Below, piece by piece: positions 33,839-43,583 of a stretch of DNA of 64,000 nt. The DNA is from Deltaproteobacteria bacterium (GTDB taxonomy: Bacteria; Desulfobacterota; Desulfarculia; Adiutricales; JAFDHD01): NCBI GenBank assembly GCA_019308995.1, contig JAFDHD010000001.1, positions 1-64,000 on the forward strand, read 5' to 3'. Position 1 is the stretch's first letter. Each line of letters starts with the position of its first letter. Both the position numbers and the translations under genes were made by a program. The notes under the pieces were generated by a model. That model was not told the DNA's origin. It made no database searches and saw nothing but the letters and a program-made list of their open reading frames with translations.

Positions 33839-34569
33839 AATTCGGCTACCCTTTCCGTTATGCTACTAAAGAAAATTTTATTTTTAAAAGCACGGAGATC
33901 CTCTAAAACGGCCCATATTTCATCATCGTTAATGTTAAAATTATTGTCTTGGGTAACTTCTATATCAAGTAACAGCGGTACTGTGCCAGGACTGTCTGGG
34001 GGCTCTGACATTTGAGTAATTATCCCCCGTGCCTTGATAGAAGAATCAAAAAACTGTATCCTTGTTAAAAAAGAATCAAGGCGCTGAGGTAAGTTTTCCG
34101 GAATTTCAGGTGGAGCAGTCAGGTAATCAGATAACTCGATCGTCGGTTCGGGGATTTCGATCCGGTTAACATATCTTAGCCCTAACCCGGTTACTACCTC
34201 TGGTGGAGCAATTTCCTTAAATATCTTCCATAATTTACGAGCCTCATCCCGCATTTGCTCCCAGGTTTCATAAGGCTCAATTTTATTGAAAGTAAAACCG
34301 TTCAACCTGGCTTGGATGATTTGTTTTTCATCCTCGGATAAATACCAATAGCCTTGAATCCCATGGTCCTTTGTTGACTGAGTGAAAGTTTTACTACCAA
34401 CCTGAAACGTTCCTTCCCATTGTTTGCGAATCTGTTTATGAGGATAGTCTCCTTTTATTTTATCGTGTATAGATTCTAGTCTGGAAATATAACCTGGATC
34501 CAGGGAATACCAGATATCAATGAGCGCTTCTTTTATTGGCGCGTTTGTTAGGTGTCTTGGCTCTATCAT
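33829..34569 (-). CDS. TIGR04255 family protein
   Basis: A 246-residue protein matching the TIGR04255 family (about 250 residues, sporadically distributed, function unknown). Typical marks are the opening LTNAPIKEALIDIWY, the FTFNKIEPYETWEQMRDEARKLW block (about residues 91-113), and GLGLRYVNRIEIP. It leads a three-gene unit with 10- and 4-base overlaps. Lower GC than the flanking genes suggests acquisition by transfer. Role unknown; a defence or stress function is only a guess from its scattered occurrence and setting. Confidence 0.8.
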   Translation of the reverse strand: MIEPRHLTNAPIKEALIDIWYSLDPGYISRLESIHDKIKGDYPHKQIRKQWEGTFQVGSKTFTQSTKDHGIQGYWYLSEDEKQIIQARLNGFTFNKIEPYETWEQMRDEARKLWKIFKEIAPPEVVTGLGLRYVNRIEIPEPTIELSDYLTAPPEIPENLPQRLDSFLTRIQFFDSSIKARGIITQMSEPPDSPGTVPLLLDIEVTQDNNFNINDDEIWAVLEDLRAFKNKIFFSSITERVAELCQ

Positions 34570-34602
34570 AGATTGAGACTATTATCTCTTTGTGGTAGTT
34601 GA

Positions 34603-34631
34603 ATTATACATTCATACTGACTCAAGATCAA
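34603..34631 (-). promoter_or_regulatory. Promoter of the TIGR04255 cassette
   Basis: On the minus strand TTGATC (34631-34626), 17-base spacer, TATAAT (34608-34603). Predicted RNA start is near 34596, 27 bases before the ATG at 34569. Confidence 0.5.
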
Positions 34632-34806
34632 ATTTTTTTCAAGGCCTCCCCTTCTCAATTTTCTCCCTCAACATTCTTCTCAGCCTACGACCCGACCTCA
34701 AGCGGAACCCGCTTCTTCATTGTTGTGGAGTTCCGGGGACATACTTAATTAATTTCTAAATTCTACACAATCTCACATAGTGAAAATCAAGGACCAGAAT
34801 TAATGA

Positions 34807-34880
34807 AACCCCCTCCCCAGCGGGTAGCCCACTTCGAACCGTCCGGGTTGCGAAGCAACAGGAGGGTAATCCCCGCTGGT
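34807..34880. repeat. Nested palindromic element
   Basis: Outer arms CCAGCGGG (34817-34824) and CCCGCTGG (34872-34879), flanked by CCCCCTCC-like and GGAGGGT-like sequence, enclose an inner hairpin CTTCGAACC-GTCCG-GGTT(G)CGAAG (34832-34855). It looks like a REP-type or mobile palindromic unit. Part of the 756-base gene-free stretch between the TIGR04255 cassette and tetR. Confidence 0.55.
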
Positions 34881-35051
34881 AGAAAAGGCTCTCCCGGCTG
34901 CTATTGAATATAAATGGAAAGTATTAAAAATATGGCCTTTTCTCTTTAAGTTTTCAATTTTTTTATATTGGGCCTTATGAGACTTGACGGAACGCCCTGG
35001 CTAACCCTCTTGTCGTTCGGTAGGAATGAAACCAGAGAAAAATCCCCCTAT

Positions 35052-35078
35052 ATCCCCCTTTAGAAAAGGGGGATTTTT
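35052..35078 (+). terminator. Strong hairpin with T-tract in intergenic repeat region
   Basis: ATCCCCCTTT (35052-35061), 3-base loop AGA, AAAGGGGGAT (35065-35074), then TTTT. Perfect 10-bp stem. It looks like an intrinsic terminator, but no plus-strand gene ends just before it; such CCCCC/GGGGG units are often dispersed repeats. Confidence 0.55.
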
Positions 35079-35138
35079 GCTCAATACCCTTCGCAAGGCC
35101 TTTAATACCAAGTTGCGATCAAACATTTACTAATGAAT

Positions 35139-35252
35139 CGTCATTGCGAGGAGCGTAGCGACGAGGCACCCATTAAGAGGCAATCTTAACCTTTTCAATC
35201 GGAACGTATTTTTACCATTCTCTCTAAAAGTTGACAAAAGGGCATGGCAAGT
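35139..35252 (+). repeat. Dispersed repeat, copy 2
   Basis: Begins CGTCATTGCGAGGAGCG (35139-35155) and continues TAGCGACGAGGC, then GCAATCTTAACC, AACGTATTTTTACCATTC (35203-35220) and GGCATGGCAAG. The CGTCATTGCGAGGAGCG...GACGAGGCAATCT type of element is common between genes in several phyla. It matches copy 1 at 1431-1568 in order and sequence. Confidence 0.6.
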
Positions 35253-35264
35253 TAAAAGAAAAAC

Positions 35265-35293
35265 TTGACAGAGGGTATTAACTGGGCTATTTT
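35265..35293 (+). promoter_or_regulatory. Promoter of tetR-icmF
   Basis: TTGACA (35265-35270), 17-base spacer, TATTTT (35288-35293). Predicted start near 35300, inside the operator and 26 bases before the tetR ATG. Confidence 0.6.
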
Positions 35294-35309
35294 CTGAACG
35301 AACGCTCAG
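35294..35309 (+). promoter_or_regulatory. TetR-type operator
   Basis: CTGAACGAACGCTCAG, symmetric at 12 of 16 positions (CTGAxCGxxCGxTCAG), directly after the -10 box. It resembles the GAACGxxCGTTC-type sites of TetR regulators of acyl-CoA metabolism. Autoregulation by the next gene is likely. Confidence 0.55.
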
Positions 35310-35325
35310 TCAGGAAGGCCTCATA

Positions 35326-35964
35326 ATGAAAAAACTAGAGCAAGTGAAAAATATACCGACCCTGGTCAAAGACGCCAGCCTGGTCGAAAAAAGACGAAGG
35401 CAGATCGTGGAAGCCGCCATGAAGCTGTTCGTGCAAAAAGGCTTTCACCCGACCACCACCCGTGAAATTGCACGCATGGCGGGTTTTTCCATCGGCACCC
35501 TTTATGAGTACATCGGTTCCAAGGAAGATGTCCTCTATCTGGTCTGCGAGGCCATCCACTCAGAGATGGAAACCAAACTGAGACAGGCCCTCGATGAAGG
35601 CAGCACCGGCCGGGAAACCCTGGTCAACGCCATCTCAAATTATTTTCAGGTCTGTGACCGGATGCAGGACTCGATTTTGCTTATCTACCAGGAATCAAGT
35701 TCGCTGGACCGGGACGCCCTCAGGTACGTGCTGGCCAGTGATGAGCGCGTTACCTCTACCTTTGCCAATATCCTGCTTCAGGGTCTTAAGGACGGGACCT
35801 TGCACCTGGAAAAGAATAACGTGAAACTTATAGCCCACAATATCATCGTCCTGGGCCACATGTGGACCTTTCGGCGCTGGTTTCTCAGGCGGGCGTTCGG
35901 GTTGGAGGAATATATCCGTATTCAGACCTCCTTCCTTTTGAGCGAGCTGACAGGCAAAGGCTAA
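35326..35964 (+). CDS. TetR-family regulator
   Basis: A 212-residue TetR/AcrR repressor. N-terminal DNA-binding domain RQIVEAAMKLFVQKGF...TTREIARMAGFSIGTLYEYIGSKEDVLY (HTH about 45-64); the larger C-terminal ligand domain is unspecific by eye. It sits 60 bases ahead of icmF on the same strand with a promoter and palindromic operator upstream, so it probably controls itself and icmF in response to an acyl-CoA. GGAAGG lies 8 bases before the ATG. Confidence 0.88.
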   Translation: MKKLEQVKNIPTLVKDASLVEKRRRQIVEAAMKLFVQKGFHPTTTREIARMAGFSIGTLYEYIGSKEDVLYLVCEAIHSEMETKLRQALDEGSTGRETLVNAISNYFQVCDRMQDSILLIYQESSSLDRDALRYVLASDERVTSTFANILLQGLKDGTLHLEKNNVKLIAHNIIVLGHMWTFRRWFLRRAFGLEEYIRIQTSFLLSELTGKG

Positions 35965-36024
35965 TAAAGGAAAACTTCATATCCCGGGCCACCGGGATTA
36001 AATATTATTTTAGGGAAAGCCGCC

Positions 36025-39000
36025 ATGAATGAGACTCAAGTTTACACACCGAAGAACCATGTCAGGGTGGTCTCAGCCACCTCCCTTTTCGATGGTCATG
36101 ACGCGGCCATCAACATCATGCGCCGGATTCTCCAGGGTTCTGGAGCTGAGGTCATTCATCTGGGACATAATCGCTCGGTTGTTGAGATCGTGGAGGCCGC
36201 CATCCAGGAAGATGCGCAGGCGATCGCGGTGAGTTCTTATCAGGGTGGTCATGTTGAGTTCTTCAAATATATCGTGGACCTTCTCAAGGAAAGGGGTTCG
36301 GAGCATATCAAGGTCTTTGGAGGCGGGGGAGGAGTGATTGTCCCGGATGAGATTCGAGAAATCGAGGCCTATGGGGTTACGAAGATTTACTCCCCTGAAG
36401 ATGGCCGACAGATGGGTCTGCAAGGCATGATCAATCACCTCCTGGCCTTTGTGGACTACCCCCCGGAAACAGACAATATCCTCAACAGGGTTTCAGACCT
36501 GAATCCGAAAAACCATCCGCTGCTGGCCCGTTTTATTACCATGATCGAACGGGCCAAGGCAGAGGATGACCCTCAGTTCCTGGGACAGCTGCTTAAGGCG
36601 CTTGATAAAAAGAAGGACCGGACCGTCCCGGTTCTCGGTATAACCGGGACCGGCGGCGCAGGCAAGTCTTCGCTCATGGACGAGATCGTGCTCCGTTTTT
36701 TAAATGATTTTAAGGATCAAACCGTGGCCATTCTCTCGGTGGATCCTTCACGGCGCAAAACCGGCGGGGCCCTGCTCGGCGACCGCATTCGCATGAACTC
36801 CCTGGGCCGCGACCGGGTCTATATGCGGTCCCTGGCGACCCGCTCTGCGGAAATCGAGGTTTCGGCGGCCCTGGGAGAGAGTATCGAGGTCCTCAAGGCG
36901 GCCGGTTTTAATCTGATTATCATCGAGACGGCCGGCATCGGGCAGGGTGACGCGGCTGTGGTGCCGCTTGTTGATGCATCCCTGTACGTCATGACGGCTG
37001 ATTACGGGGCGCCTTCCCAGCTGGAAAAGATTGACATGCTCGACTTTGCCCACCTGGTGGTCATTAACAAGTTTGACCGTAAAGGCTCTGAAGACGCCCT
37101 GAGGGACGTTCGCAAGCAGTACCAGCGCAACCATTCACTTTTTGAACTGACTCCTGAAGAAATGCCTGTTTACGGGACCATTGCGGCCAAGTTCAACGAC
37201 GATGGGGTCACGGCCCTCTATCAGACCATCCTTGAGGAGTTGAACAAGAAAACCAGCGCCGCATGGAAGTCATCCTTGCTCAAGCCTGAATCCAGGGTCT
37301 CTTCCTCAAAGGCCATTATTATCCCCCCGGAGCGCAGCCGCTATCTCTCCGAGATTGCGGAGACTGTCCGTAATTACCACGGCTGGGTTGGCGAGCAGGC
37401 CGGGCTGGCTCAAAGACTGTGGCAGATCGAAGGCGCGCAAGCGGCCTTGAGAGAGGATCAAGAGGAACGGCCTGACCTGACCGACGCCCTTGAAAAAAAA
37501 CGGGCGCTCCTGCACGGCCAGCTTGACCCGAGTTGTAAACGCCTCCTGGAAGAGTTTAAGGTCTTAAAGAAAGAATATTCAGCAGATGAGTTTGTTTACA
37601 GGGTTCGCGGTCAGGAGCTTCATACCCCGCTTTATAGTGAAAGCCTGGCCGGTTCCAGGGTCCCACGTGTAGCCCTGCCCAATTTTCAGAACCCCGGGGA
37701 TCTCCTGAAATGGCTTCTTTTAGAGAACGTGCCTGGCAGGTTTCCTTACACGGCCGGCGTCTTCCCCTTCAAGCGCCTTGATGAGGAGCCCACCCGGATG
37801 TTTGCCGGGGAGGGCGATCCGGCGCGCACCAACCGGCGCTTCAAGTACCTTTCAAAGGGTTACGAGGCCAAACGCCTCTCCACCGCCTTTGATTCGGTCA
37901 CCCTATACGGACAGGACCCGGAAGAGCGTCCCGACATCTATGGCAAGGTGGGCACCTCCGGCGTCTCAATCTGCACCCTCGACGATATCAAGGTCCTTTA
38001 CAGGGGCTTTGATCTCGCCGCTTCAAACAACAGTGTCTCCATGACCATCAACGGCCCGGCCCCGATCATTTTAGCTATGTTCTTTAACGCGGCCATAGAC
38101 CAGCAGCTGGATAAGTTCAAGGCCGAACATGGCTCTCCGCCTGATCCTGAAGAGGAAAAAAGGATCAGATCAGAAACCCTGAAAAATATCCGGGGCACGG
38201 TCCAGGCCGACATCCTCAAGGAGGATCAGGGACAGAACACCTGCATCTTCTCCATTGAGTTCGCCCTGAAGATGATGGGCGACATCCAGGCCTACTTCAT
38301 CGAGCATGAAATCAGAAACTTCTATTCTGTCTCCATCTCCGGGTACCACATTGCCGAGGCCGGGGCCAACCCGATCACCCAGTGCGCCTTCACCCTGGCC
38401 AACGGCTTTTCCTATGTCGAATACTACCTCTCCCGCGGCATGAAGATTGATGATTTCGCGCCCAATTTGTCTTTCTTCTTCTCCAACGGCATGGACCCTG
38501 AATACACCGTCATCAACCGCGTCGCCCGCCGCATCTGGGCCGTCGCCATGCGCCATAAATACGGGGCCAACGACCGTTCCCAGATACTCAAGGCCCACAT
38601 CCAGACCAGCGGCCGCTCGCTTCATGCCCAGGAGATTCAGTTCAATGATATCCGGACCACGCTTCAGGCCCTGACCGCCCTTTCTGACAACTGCAACTCC
38701 CTGCATACCAACTCCTATGATGAGGCCGTCACCACCCCCACCCAGGAGTCGGTTCGCCGGGCCCTGGCCATCCAGATGATCATCAACCAGGAATATGGCC
38801 TGGCCAAGAACGAAAACCCGACCCAGGGCTCCTTCATCATCGAGGAACTGACCCGGCTGGTGGAGGAGGCGATCCTGGAGGAGTTTGATCGTCTCTCTGA
38901 ACGCGGCGGCGTCCTGGGCGCCATGGAGACCGGGTATCAGCGCTCCAGGATTCAGGAAGAGTCACTTTATTATGAGTCTAAAAAAATGAACGGCGAACTT

Positions 39001-39297
39001 CCTGTCATAGGCGTCAACATCTTCTTGAATCCAGAGGCCGATGTTGAGGCGGAAACGGCCGGGCTTGAACTGGCCCGGGCCACAGAGGAGGAGAAGGCCA
39101 GCCAGCTCAAGCGGCTCAATGAGTTCAAGGCCAGCCACCAGGAGGAAGCCCCGCTCGCCCTGAAGCGGCTGAGGCAGGTGGTTCTGTCCGGGGGGAACAT
39201 CTTTGCCGAACTCATGGAAACCGTCCGCTGCTGTTCACTCGGTCAGATCTCCCAGGCCCTCTATGAAATCGGAGGCCAGTACCGCAGGAATATGTAA
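36025..39297 (+). CDS. icmF: Fused isobutyryl-CoA mutase IcmF
   Basis: A 1090-residue adenosylcobalamin enzyme joining three parts: N-terminal B12-binding domain with DGHDAAIN (His25 as cobalt ligand) and [14 protein letters not shown]; a MeaB-like G-protein chaperone domain with P-loop GTGGAGKSS (~208-216) and [19 protein letters not shown]; and the mutase (beta/alpha)8 barrel (~550-1090), with [20 protein letters not shown] and [12 protein letters not shown]. IcmF interconverts isobutyryl-CoA and n-butyryl-CoA (some members isovaleryl-CoA and pivalyl-CoA). All three parts look intact. Probably under the adjacent TetR regulator. Confidence 0.95.
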   Translation: MNETQVYTPKNHVRVVSATSLFDGHDAAINIMRRILQGSGAEVIHLGHNRSVVEIVEAAIQEDAQAIAVSSYQGGHVEFFKYIVDLLKERGSEHIKVFGGGGGVIVPDEIREIEAYGVTKIYSPEDGRQMGLQGMINHLLAFVDYPPETDNILNRVSDLNPKNHPLLARFITMIERAKAEDDPQFLGQLLKALDKKKDRTVPVLGITGTGGAGKSSLMDEIVLRFLNDFKDQTVAILSVDPSRRKTGGALLGDRIRMNSLGRDRVYMRSLATRSAEIEVSAALGESIEVLKAAGFNLIIIETAGIGQGDAAVVPLVDASLYVMTADYGAPSQLEKIDMLDFAHLVVINKFDRKGSEDALRDVRKQYQRNHSLFELTPEEMPVYGTIAAKFNDDGVTALYQTILEELNKKTSAAWKSSLLKPESRVSSSKAIIIPPERSRYLSEIAETVRNYHGWVGEQAGLAQRLWQIEGAQAALREDQEERPDLTDALEKKRALLHGQLDPSCKRLLEEFKVLKKEYSADEFVYRVRGQELHTPLYSESLAGSRVPRVALPNFQNPGDLLKWLLLENVPGRFPYTAGVFPFKRLDEEPTRMFAGEGDPARTNRRFKYLSKGYEAKRLSTAFDSVTLYGQDPEERPDIYGKVGTSGVSICTLDDIKVLYRGFDLAASNNSVSMTINGPAPIILAMFFNAAIDQQLDKFKAEHGSPPDPEEEKRIRSETLKNIRGTVQADILKEDQGQNTCIFSIEFALKMMGDIQAYFIEHEIRNFYSVSISGYHIAEAGANPITQCAFTLANGFSYVEYYLSRGMKIDDFAPNLSFFFSNGMDPEYTVINRVARRIWAVAMRHKYGANDRSQILKAHIQTSGRSLHAQEIQFNDIRTTLQALTALSDNCNSLHTNSYDEAVTTPTQESVRRALAIQMIINQEYGLAKNENPTQGSFIIEELTRLVEEAILEEFDRLSERGGVLGAMETGYQRSRIQEESLYYESKKMNGELPVIGVNIFLNPEADVEAETAGLELARATEEEKASQLKRLNEFKASHQEEAPLALKRLRQVVLSGGNIFAELMETVRCCSLGQISQALYEIGGQYRRNM

Positions 39298-39320
39298 CGA
39301 TATCGTGGGGAGTTTATTCT

Positions 39321-39361
39321 CTGGGGGAACCCTTTTTTTAAATATAAAAGGGTTCCCCCAG
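39321..39361 (+). terminator. Long perfect hairpin after icmF
   Basis: CTGGGGGAACCCTTTT (39321-39336) and AAAAGGGTTCCCCCAG (39346-39361) form a perfect 16-bp stem with a 9-base AT loop, 23 bases after the icmF stop. It is likely the terminator or a palindromic repeat acting as one; T-runs are inside the stem rather than after it. Confidence 0.6.
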
Positions 39362-39562
39362 ACCCTCTCCCAAAAAAATTGTCTAAAAAAAATGATGAAT
39401 ATTTTTATAGGCTTTCCAACCTGCCCCACATTTAAAAATTGCATCGCCACATTAAAAGCTGATAAACTAATACTGGTCCCAAGCTCCAGACACTTGTAAG
39501 TCAGGGTGCGAAGCTCCCTGACAATTTATATTGATTATTTTTCTTAACCCCAGGAGCTAACC

Positions 39563-40264
39563 ATGGTCGAACACATCGGAATCGTGGCTTGTAGCGCCGA
39601 GGGGGCGGCTCTGTGCTACCGCACCATCTGCATGGAGGCGGGACTGGAGATGGCAGAGTATGACCATCCTGAGATTACCATGCATACTCATCCGCTGGCG
39701 GAATATCTGATCGGTATCCGCGCTGGAGACTGGGAGCTGGTGGCTCATTTGATGCTGTCTTCGGCAAACATCGTTGCCGAGGCTGGTGCGAGCTTTGCCA
39801 TCTGCCCGGACAACACGGTCCATGAGGCCTACGACCTGGTTGTTCGTGAGTCGCCCATCCCCTGGCTTCATATTGCGGACGCCGTCGGGGCGGAGGCCAG
39901 GCGCAAAGGGATTACGCGCCTGGGCGTCCTGGGAACGAAATATCTCATGACCGGCCCGGTCTATGCGGAGACCCTAAAAAAGTTCAGTATAACCTGTGAG
40001 ATTCCAGATGAAGATGATCGGGAGCGCATTAATAACATTATTTTCAAGGAGCTTGTAAACGCTGTATTTACTGAAGAGTCCCGGCTGTACTTTAATGAAG
40101 TCATAGCAAGGCTTAAAGAACGAGGCTGCGAGGCGGCCGTGCTGGGGTGCACGGAGATTCCCCTGATCGTGGACCCGCATGACTGCCCGCTGCCAACCCT
40201 GGATTCAACGCGGCTGCTGGCCAGGGCAGCCCTGAGGAAGGCCCTGGGGAAAACCCTGCAATGA
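39563..40264 (+). CDS. Aspartate/glutamate racemase family protein
   Basis: A 233-residue protein of the Asp/Glu racemase superfamily, a two-cysteine, cofactor-free fold. First catalytic Cys in AICPDNTVHEAYD (C81), second in VLGCTEIPLIV (C196). The N-terminal IGIVACSAEGAALCYRTI differs from the classical GGMGPES start, so it is closer to divergent racemase-like members than to known RacD. An AGGAG ribosome site is 7 bases before the ATG. Substrate unknown. Confidence 0.83.
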   Translation: MVEHIGIVACSAEGAALCYRTICMEAGLEMAEYDHPEITMHTHPLAEYLIGIRAGDWELVAHLMLSSANIVAEAGASFAICPDNTVHEAYDLVVRESPIPWLHIADAVGAEARRKGITRLGVLGTKYLMTGPVYAETLKKFSITCEIPDEDDRERINNIIFKELVNAVFTEESRLYFNEVIARLKERGCEAAVLGCTEIPLIVDPHDCPLPTLDSTRLLARAALRKALGKTLQ

Positions 40265-40356
40265 CCGTAATCCTCCATTGAAGTGCAGTGCAAGAGAGAT
40301 ACATATGATAGTTTGTTCTGATAAGGGTGAGGATAAGCCTGATAACGGAGAGATGG

Positions 40357-40827
40357 ATGAACATTCGAATCGAGTATTTAACAGACGATAATAATGTGAT
40401 ACCTCTCTTGGCTCAGTGGCATTATGATGAATTTGGTCGTTTAAATCCTGTTGATTCTGTTGAAGAACGCTTAGCCAAGCTAAAGGCTCAGGCGGGTTCA
40501 AGACAGATCCCGCTGACCCTCGTGGCTTTCACAGGAGAAACCCTTTTGGGTTCCGCCTGTCTTGTGGCTCACGATATGGATACCCGGATGGACCTCTCTC
40601 CCTGGCTCGCCACCCTCTTCGTGGCGTCCGAGCATCGGAATCAAGGGGTCGGTTCGGCCCTGGTCGAGCGTGCTGTTGAAGAAGCACAGAAGCTCGGCGT
40701 GAAAACGCTTTATCTTTTTACCTGGGATAGAGAAAAATTGTATGCCCGGCTCGGCTGGTCTGTTATCGAGCGCTCGGTTTATCATGGCAGGCAGGTGACT
40801 GTGATGTCCATTGAGACAGGGGCATGA
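40357..40827 (+). CDS. GNAT-family N-acetyltransferase
   Basis: A 156-residue GNAT acetyltransferase. Acetyl-CoA loop motif ATLFVASEHRNQGVGSALVERAVEEA (core Q/R-x-x-G-x-G/A as RNQGVG) and the C-terminal LYARLGWSVIERSVYHG are visible. ATG 40357 has GGAG 6 bases upstream; a longer in-frame start at 40327 lacks one. Acceptor substrate unknown. Confidence 0.85.
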   Translation: MNIRIEYLTDDNNVIPLLAQWHYDEFGRLNPVDSVEERLAKLKAQAGSRQIPLTLVAFTGETLLGSACLVAHDMDTRMDLSPWLATLFVASEHRNQGVGSALVERAVEEAQKLGVKTLYLFTWDREKLYARLGWSVIERSVYHGRQVTVMSIETGA

Positions 40828-40899
40828 GGTTTTTTTGAAGGGGTCTGGAGGAATTCCTTTTTAGTAAATGAGGGTTTCTCAGAAATAAGCGAGAGAAGT

Positions 40900-41757
40900 T
40901 TGATTCGAAATTGGAAACTTTATATTTTTACTTTTTGGGCGGTCATTGCATTGGCGGGCTTGCTCCCCGGCTGCACTGATCAATCGTCCCCGGGCCCTGT
41001 TTTGACCGTGATGAGTTACAATATCGGAACCAGAGGCCTGCCAATCCCCAGGACGGACGAGATAGCTGAGATCGTGCGAAGGCACGATGTACCGGACATC
41101 CTCCTGATCCAGGATGCGCCCTGGAAGGTAAAAATCAAGGACCTGGCCGGGTCGTTAGGTTTTGCCTATTTTATTTCCGGAAGGAAGGAGCCGCCTTATA
41201 CCAATTTAGGAATCCTATCGAAGCGGCCTCTTTTTAACATAGATAAAATCCGCTTCAATATCACTCCAACTGACCTGAGACCTGCAGCCTTGTGTGCTGA
41301 AATCGCTATGGCCGGTAAGACGGTGCTTCTCTGCTCCGTCCATCTGGCAAGTCTAAGATTCGAGCTTGACAGAATGGTAAAGGAAGGAGAATCCTATATC
41401 CCGAGTGCCTTACGCCTGGTTGGCGATGAATTCTTACGTGATTCAAAACATACCAGGAGCATAGAAAAACTACTGAAATGGCTCGAAACCAAACCATATG
41501 ACGCAGCCATTATCGGTGGGGATTTCAACACATTCATCTTCACCAAACCCATCCGCGCCATGAATCGCCGTTTCGATGACGCCCTCTGGCCGTCCAGAGA
41601 TTACTTCCGCGGAACGTACCGGGAAGTTAGTTTTCCGATTAAACCGAGAATAGATTTCATCTTCCATTCAAAAGATATTGAGTGCTTAAAGGCCGAAATT
41701 ATCCGGGAAACCCCGGGGGATCATTATCCCCTTAAGGCGACGTTTGGCCTGGACTGA
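40900..41757 (+). CDS. Lipoprotein of the endonuclease/exonuclease/phosphatase superfamily
   Basis: A 285-residue probable lipoprotein: N-terminal helix and lipobox LLPGC (Cys near 25). The mature part has the EEP-fold marks SYNIG, LLIQDAP (where Glu is usual, here Gln-Asp), IIGGDFNTF, RIDFIFHS and GDHYPL, with metal-binding Asp/Asn and the catalytic His kept. Such proteins act on nucleic acids, phosphoinositides or other phosphodiesters outside the inner membrane. The start is TTG at 40900, with a weak GAGAGAAG site. AT-richer than its neighbours. Confidence 0.75.
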   Translation: MIRNWKLYIFTFWAVIALAGLLPGCTDQSSPGPVLTVMSYNIGTRGLPIPRTDEIAEIVRRHDVPDILLIQDAPWKVKIKDLAGSLGFAYFISGRKEPPYTNLGILSKRPLFNIDKIRFNITPTDLRPAALCAEIAMAGKTVLLCSVHLASLRFELDRMVKEGESYIPSALRLVGDEFLRDSKHTRSIEKLLKWLETKPYDAAIIGGDFNTFIFTKPIRAMNRRFDDALWPSRDYFRGTYREVSFPIKPRIDFIFHSKDIECLKAEIIRETPGDHYPLKATFGLD

Positions 41758-41844
41758 GACAAAACCCAGGAGTTTGTTTCAAAGCAATAGGTTAGCGGTT
41801 TAAATAATAAAGGCCTTTGGCGGGCCAGGGAGATGATTCCCTTT

Positions 41845-43275
41845 CTAAGCTTGGAGCTTCTCCTTTAGTAACTCGTTCACAGCCCGGGGATCAGCCTGAC
41901 CTTTTGTCTTCTTCATGACCTGGCCCACGAAGAAGCCTAAAATTTTTTCTTTACCGGCCTGGTACTGCCTCACCTGCTCAGTATGGTCGTTCATAATTTC
42001 TTCGATAATCGCATTCAGGTGGGAGGTGTCAGAAACCAGCTCCAGGCCTTTTTCCTTAACGATCTCCACCGGGTCCTTACCTGTCTGGTACATCTCCGAG
42101 AAAATGGTCTTGGCCATCTTGCCGCTGATTTCGCCTTTTGCAACGAGCTTAAGCAGGCTGCCTAACTGGTCCGGCTTGACCGGACATTCATTGATCTCCC
42201 TTTCGTCCGCCTTGAGCTCCCGCAGCAGTTCCGACATGATCCAGTTGCTCAGGGTTTTCGACTCATTGAAGGTCTTGAGGCTCGCTTCAAAGTAGTCGGC
42301 CAGGGCCCTGGAGGAGGTCAGGATTTCAGCGTCATACTGAGGCAGGTCGTACTCCCTGACAAAGCGCTCCCTCCGGGCCGCAGGCAGCTCAGGCAGGGTG
42401 CTTCTGATCTGTTCGATCCATTCATCATCAATAACAATTGGCGTCAGATCAGGGTCGGGGAAGTAGCGGTAGTCGTGGCTCTCTTCTTTACTCCTCATCG
42501 GCTCGGTAATGCCCCTGGATTCATTCCATAACCTCGTCTCCTGGATAACCTCCTCCCCGTCTTCGATCACGGCCTGCTGACGCCTTATTTCATATTCCAG
42601 GGCGCGGGCCACATGGCGGAAGGAGTTCATGTTCTTCAGTTCGGTTCGGGTGCCGAACTCCTTCTGACCGACCGGGCGGATGGAAACATTGGCGTCACAG
42701 CGGAAGCTGCCTTCCTCCATATTACCATCGCAGATTTCGAGGTAAACCAGGATATCGCGCAGCTCCTTCAGATAGGCCGTCGCCTCCTCAGGGGAACGAA
42801 TATCTGGCTCGGAGACGATCTCGATTAGAGGCACTCCGGTTCGGTTGAAATCCACGTAAGAGACCGCTTTGGATTCATCATGGATGAGCTTGCCCGCGTC
42901 TTCCTCCATGTGGATGCGGGTCAGGCCGATGCGTTTGGTCTGATCGTTGGTGCTGATTTCCACCCAGCCGCGCTCAGCCAGGGGTGATTCATATTGGGAA
43001 ATCTGGTAGCCCTTGGGCAGGTCCGGATAAAAGTAGTTCTTCCGGGCAAAGATGCTCCACGAGGCAACCTGGCAGTTGGTGGCCAGGGCCATCTTTATGG
43101 TGTAATCCACCACCTTTTTGTTGAGCACAGGCAGCACCCCGGGCATGCCCAGGCAAACCGGACAGGTGTGGGTGTTGGGCCGCGCCCCGAACTGAGTGGA
43201 ACAGGAACAAAAAATCTTGGATTTAGTTAAAAGCTGGGCATGCACCTCCAGCCCGATTACTGCTTCAAAATTCAT
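41845..43275 (-). CDS. gatB: Aspartyl/glutamyl-tRNA(Asn/Gln) amidotransferase subunit B
   Basis: A 476-residue GatB, the tRNA-binding kinase subunit of the GatCAB complex that converts Asp-tRNA(Asn) or Glu-tRNA(Gln) to the amide form. Opening [21 protein letters not shown], zinc-type cysteines (FCSCST...CPVCLG), [33 protein letters not shown], and the C-terminal YqeY-like tail [17 protein letters not shown] are all present. gatA and gatC are not adjacent. Confidence 0.97.
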   Translation of the reverse strand: MNFEAVIGLEVHAQLLTKSKIFCSCSTQFGARPNTHTCPVCLGMPGVLPVLNKKVVDYTIKMALATNCQVASWSIFARKNYFYPDLPKGYQISQYESPLAERGWVEISTNDQTKRIGLTRIHMEEDAGKLIHDESKAVSYVDFNRTGVPLIEIVSEPDIRSPEEATAYLKELRDILVYLEICDGNMEEGSFRCDANVSIRPVGQKEFGTRTELKNMNSFRHVARALEYEIRRQQAVIEDGEEVIQETRLWNESRGITEPMRSKEESHDYRYFPDPDLTPIVIDDEWIEQIRSTLPELPAARRERFVREYDLPQYDAEILTSSRALADYFEASLKTFNESKTLSNWIMSELLRELKADEREINECPVKPDQLGSLLKLVAKGEISGKMAKTIFSEMYQTGKDPVEIVKEKGLELVSDTSHLNAIIEEIMNDHTEQVRQYQAGKEKILGFFVGQVMKKTKGQADPRAVNELLKEKLQA

Positions 43276-43330
43276 AAGCAGACCCCGAGGGTAGATATCA
43301 CCTAAAACCTATCACTTATTATTTTTTATC

Positions 43331-43353
43331 TCAAGGCCTGAGGTCAGCCTTGA
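43331..43353. other. Hairpin in the gatB upstream stretch
   Basis: TCAAGGC (43331-43337) and GCCTTGA (43347-43353) form a perfect 7-bp stem with a 9-base loop in the 308-base gene-free stretch 43276-43583. On the minus strand a weak TTGAGA-N17-TAGGTT pair (43334-43306) could be the gatB promoter. Apart from a direct repeat AACCGGC near 43480-43520 I see nothing else there. Confidence 0.3.
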
Positions 43354-43583
43354 CCATAGAGTTTTGAAACATGGGTAACACCAACAACTACCTAAGGGCT
43401 CCGCCGGCTTTCTTACGCTTGCCGCTCGTTCGTCCATCCATGGACTCACTCACTTTGATTCTCTTCGCCTTGTTCCTCCTGAACCGGCAGCAGAGAAACA
43501 GTCGCTTCAGAAAACCGGCTGAACCCTTTCTGGATCAAATATATGCTTAATATGGTTACTAAAACTGGATTTTAAACCGGAAC

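Noticed and set aside
43470-43530. Direct repeat AACCGGC flanking ~30 bases.
   Set aside because: Too short and isolated to call a repeat array or attachment site.
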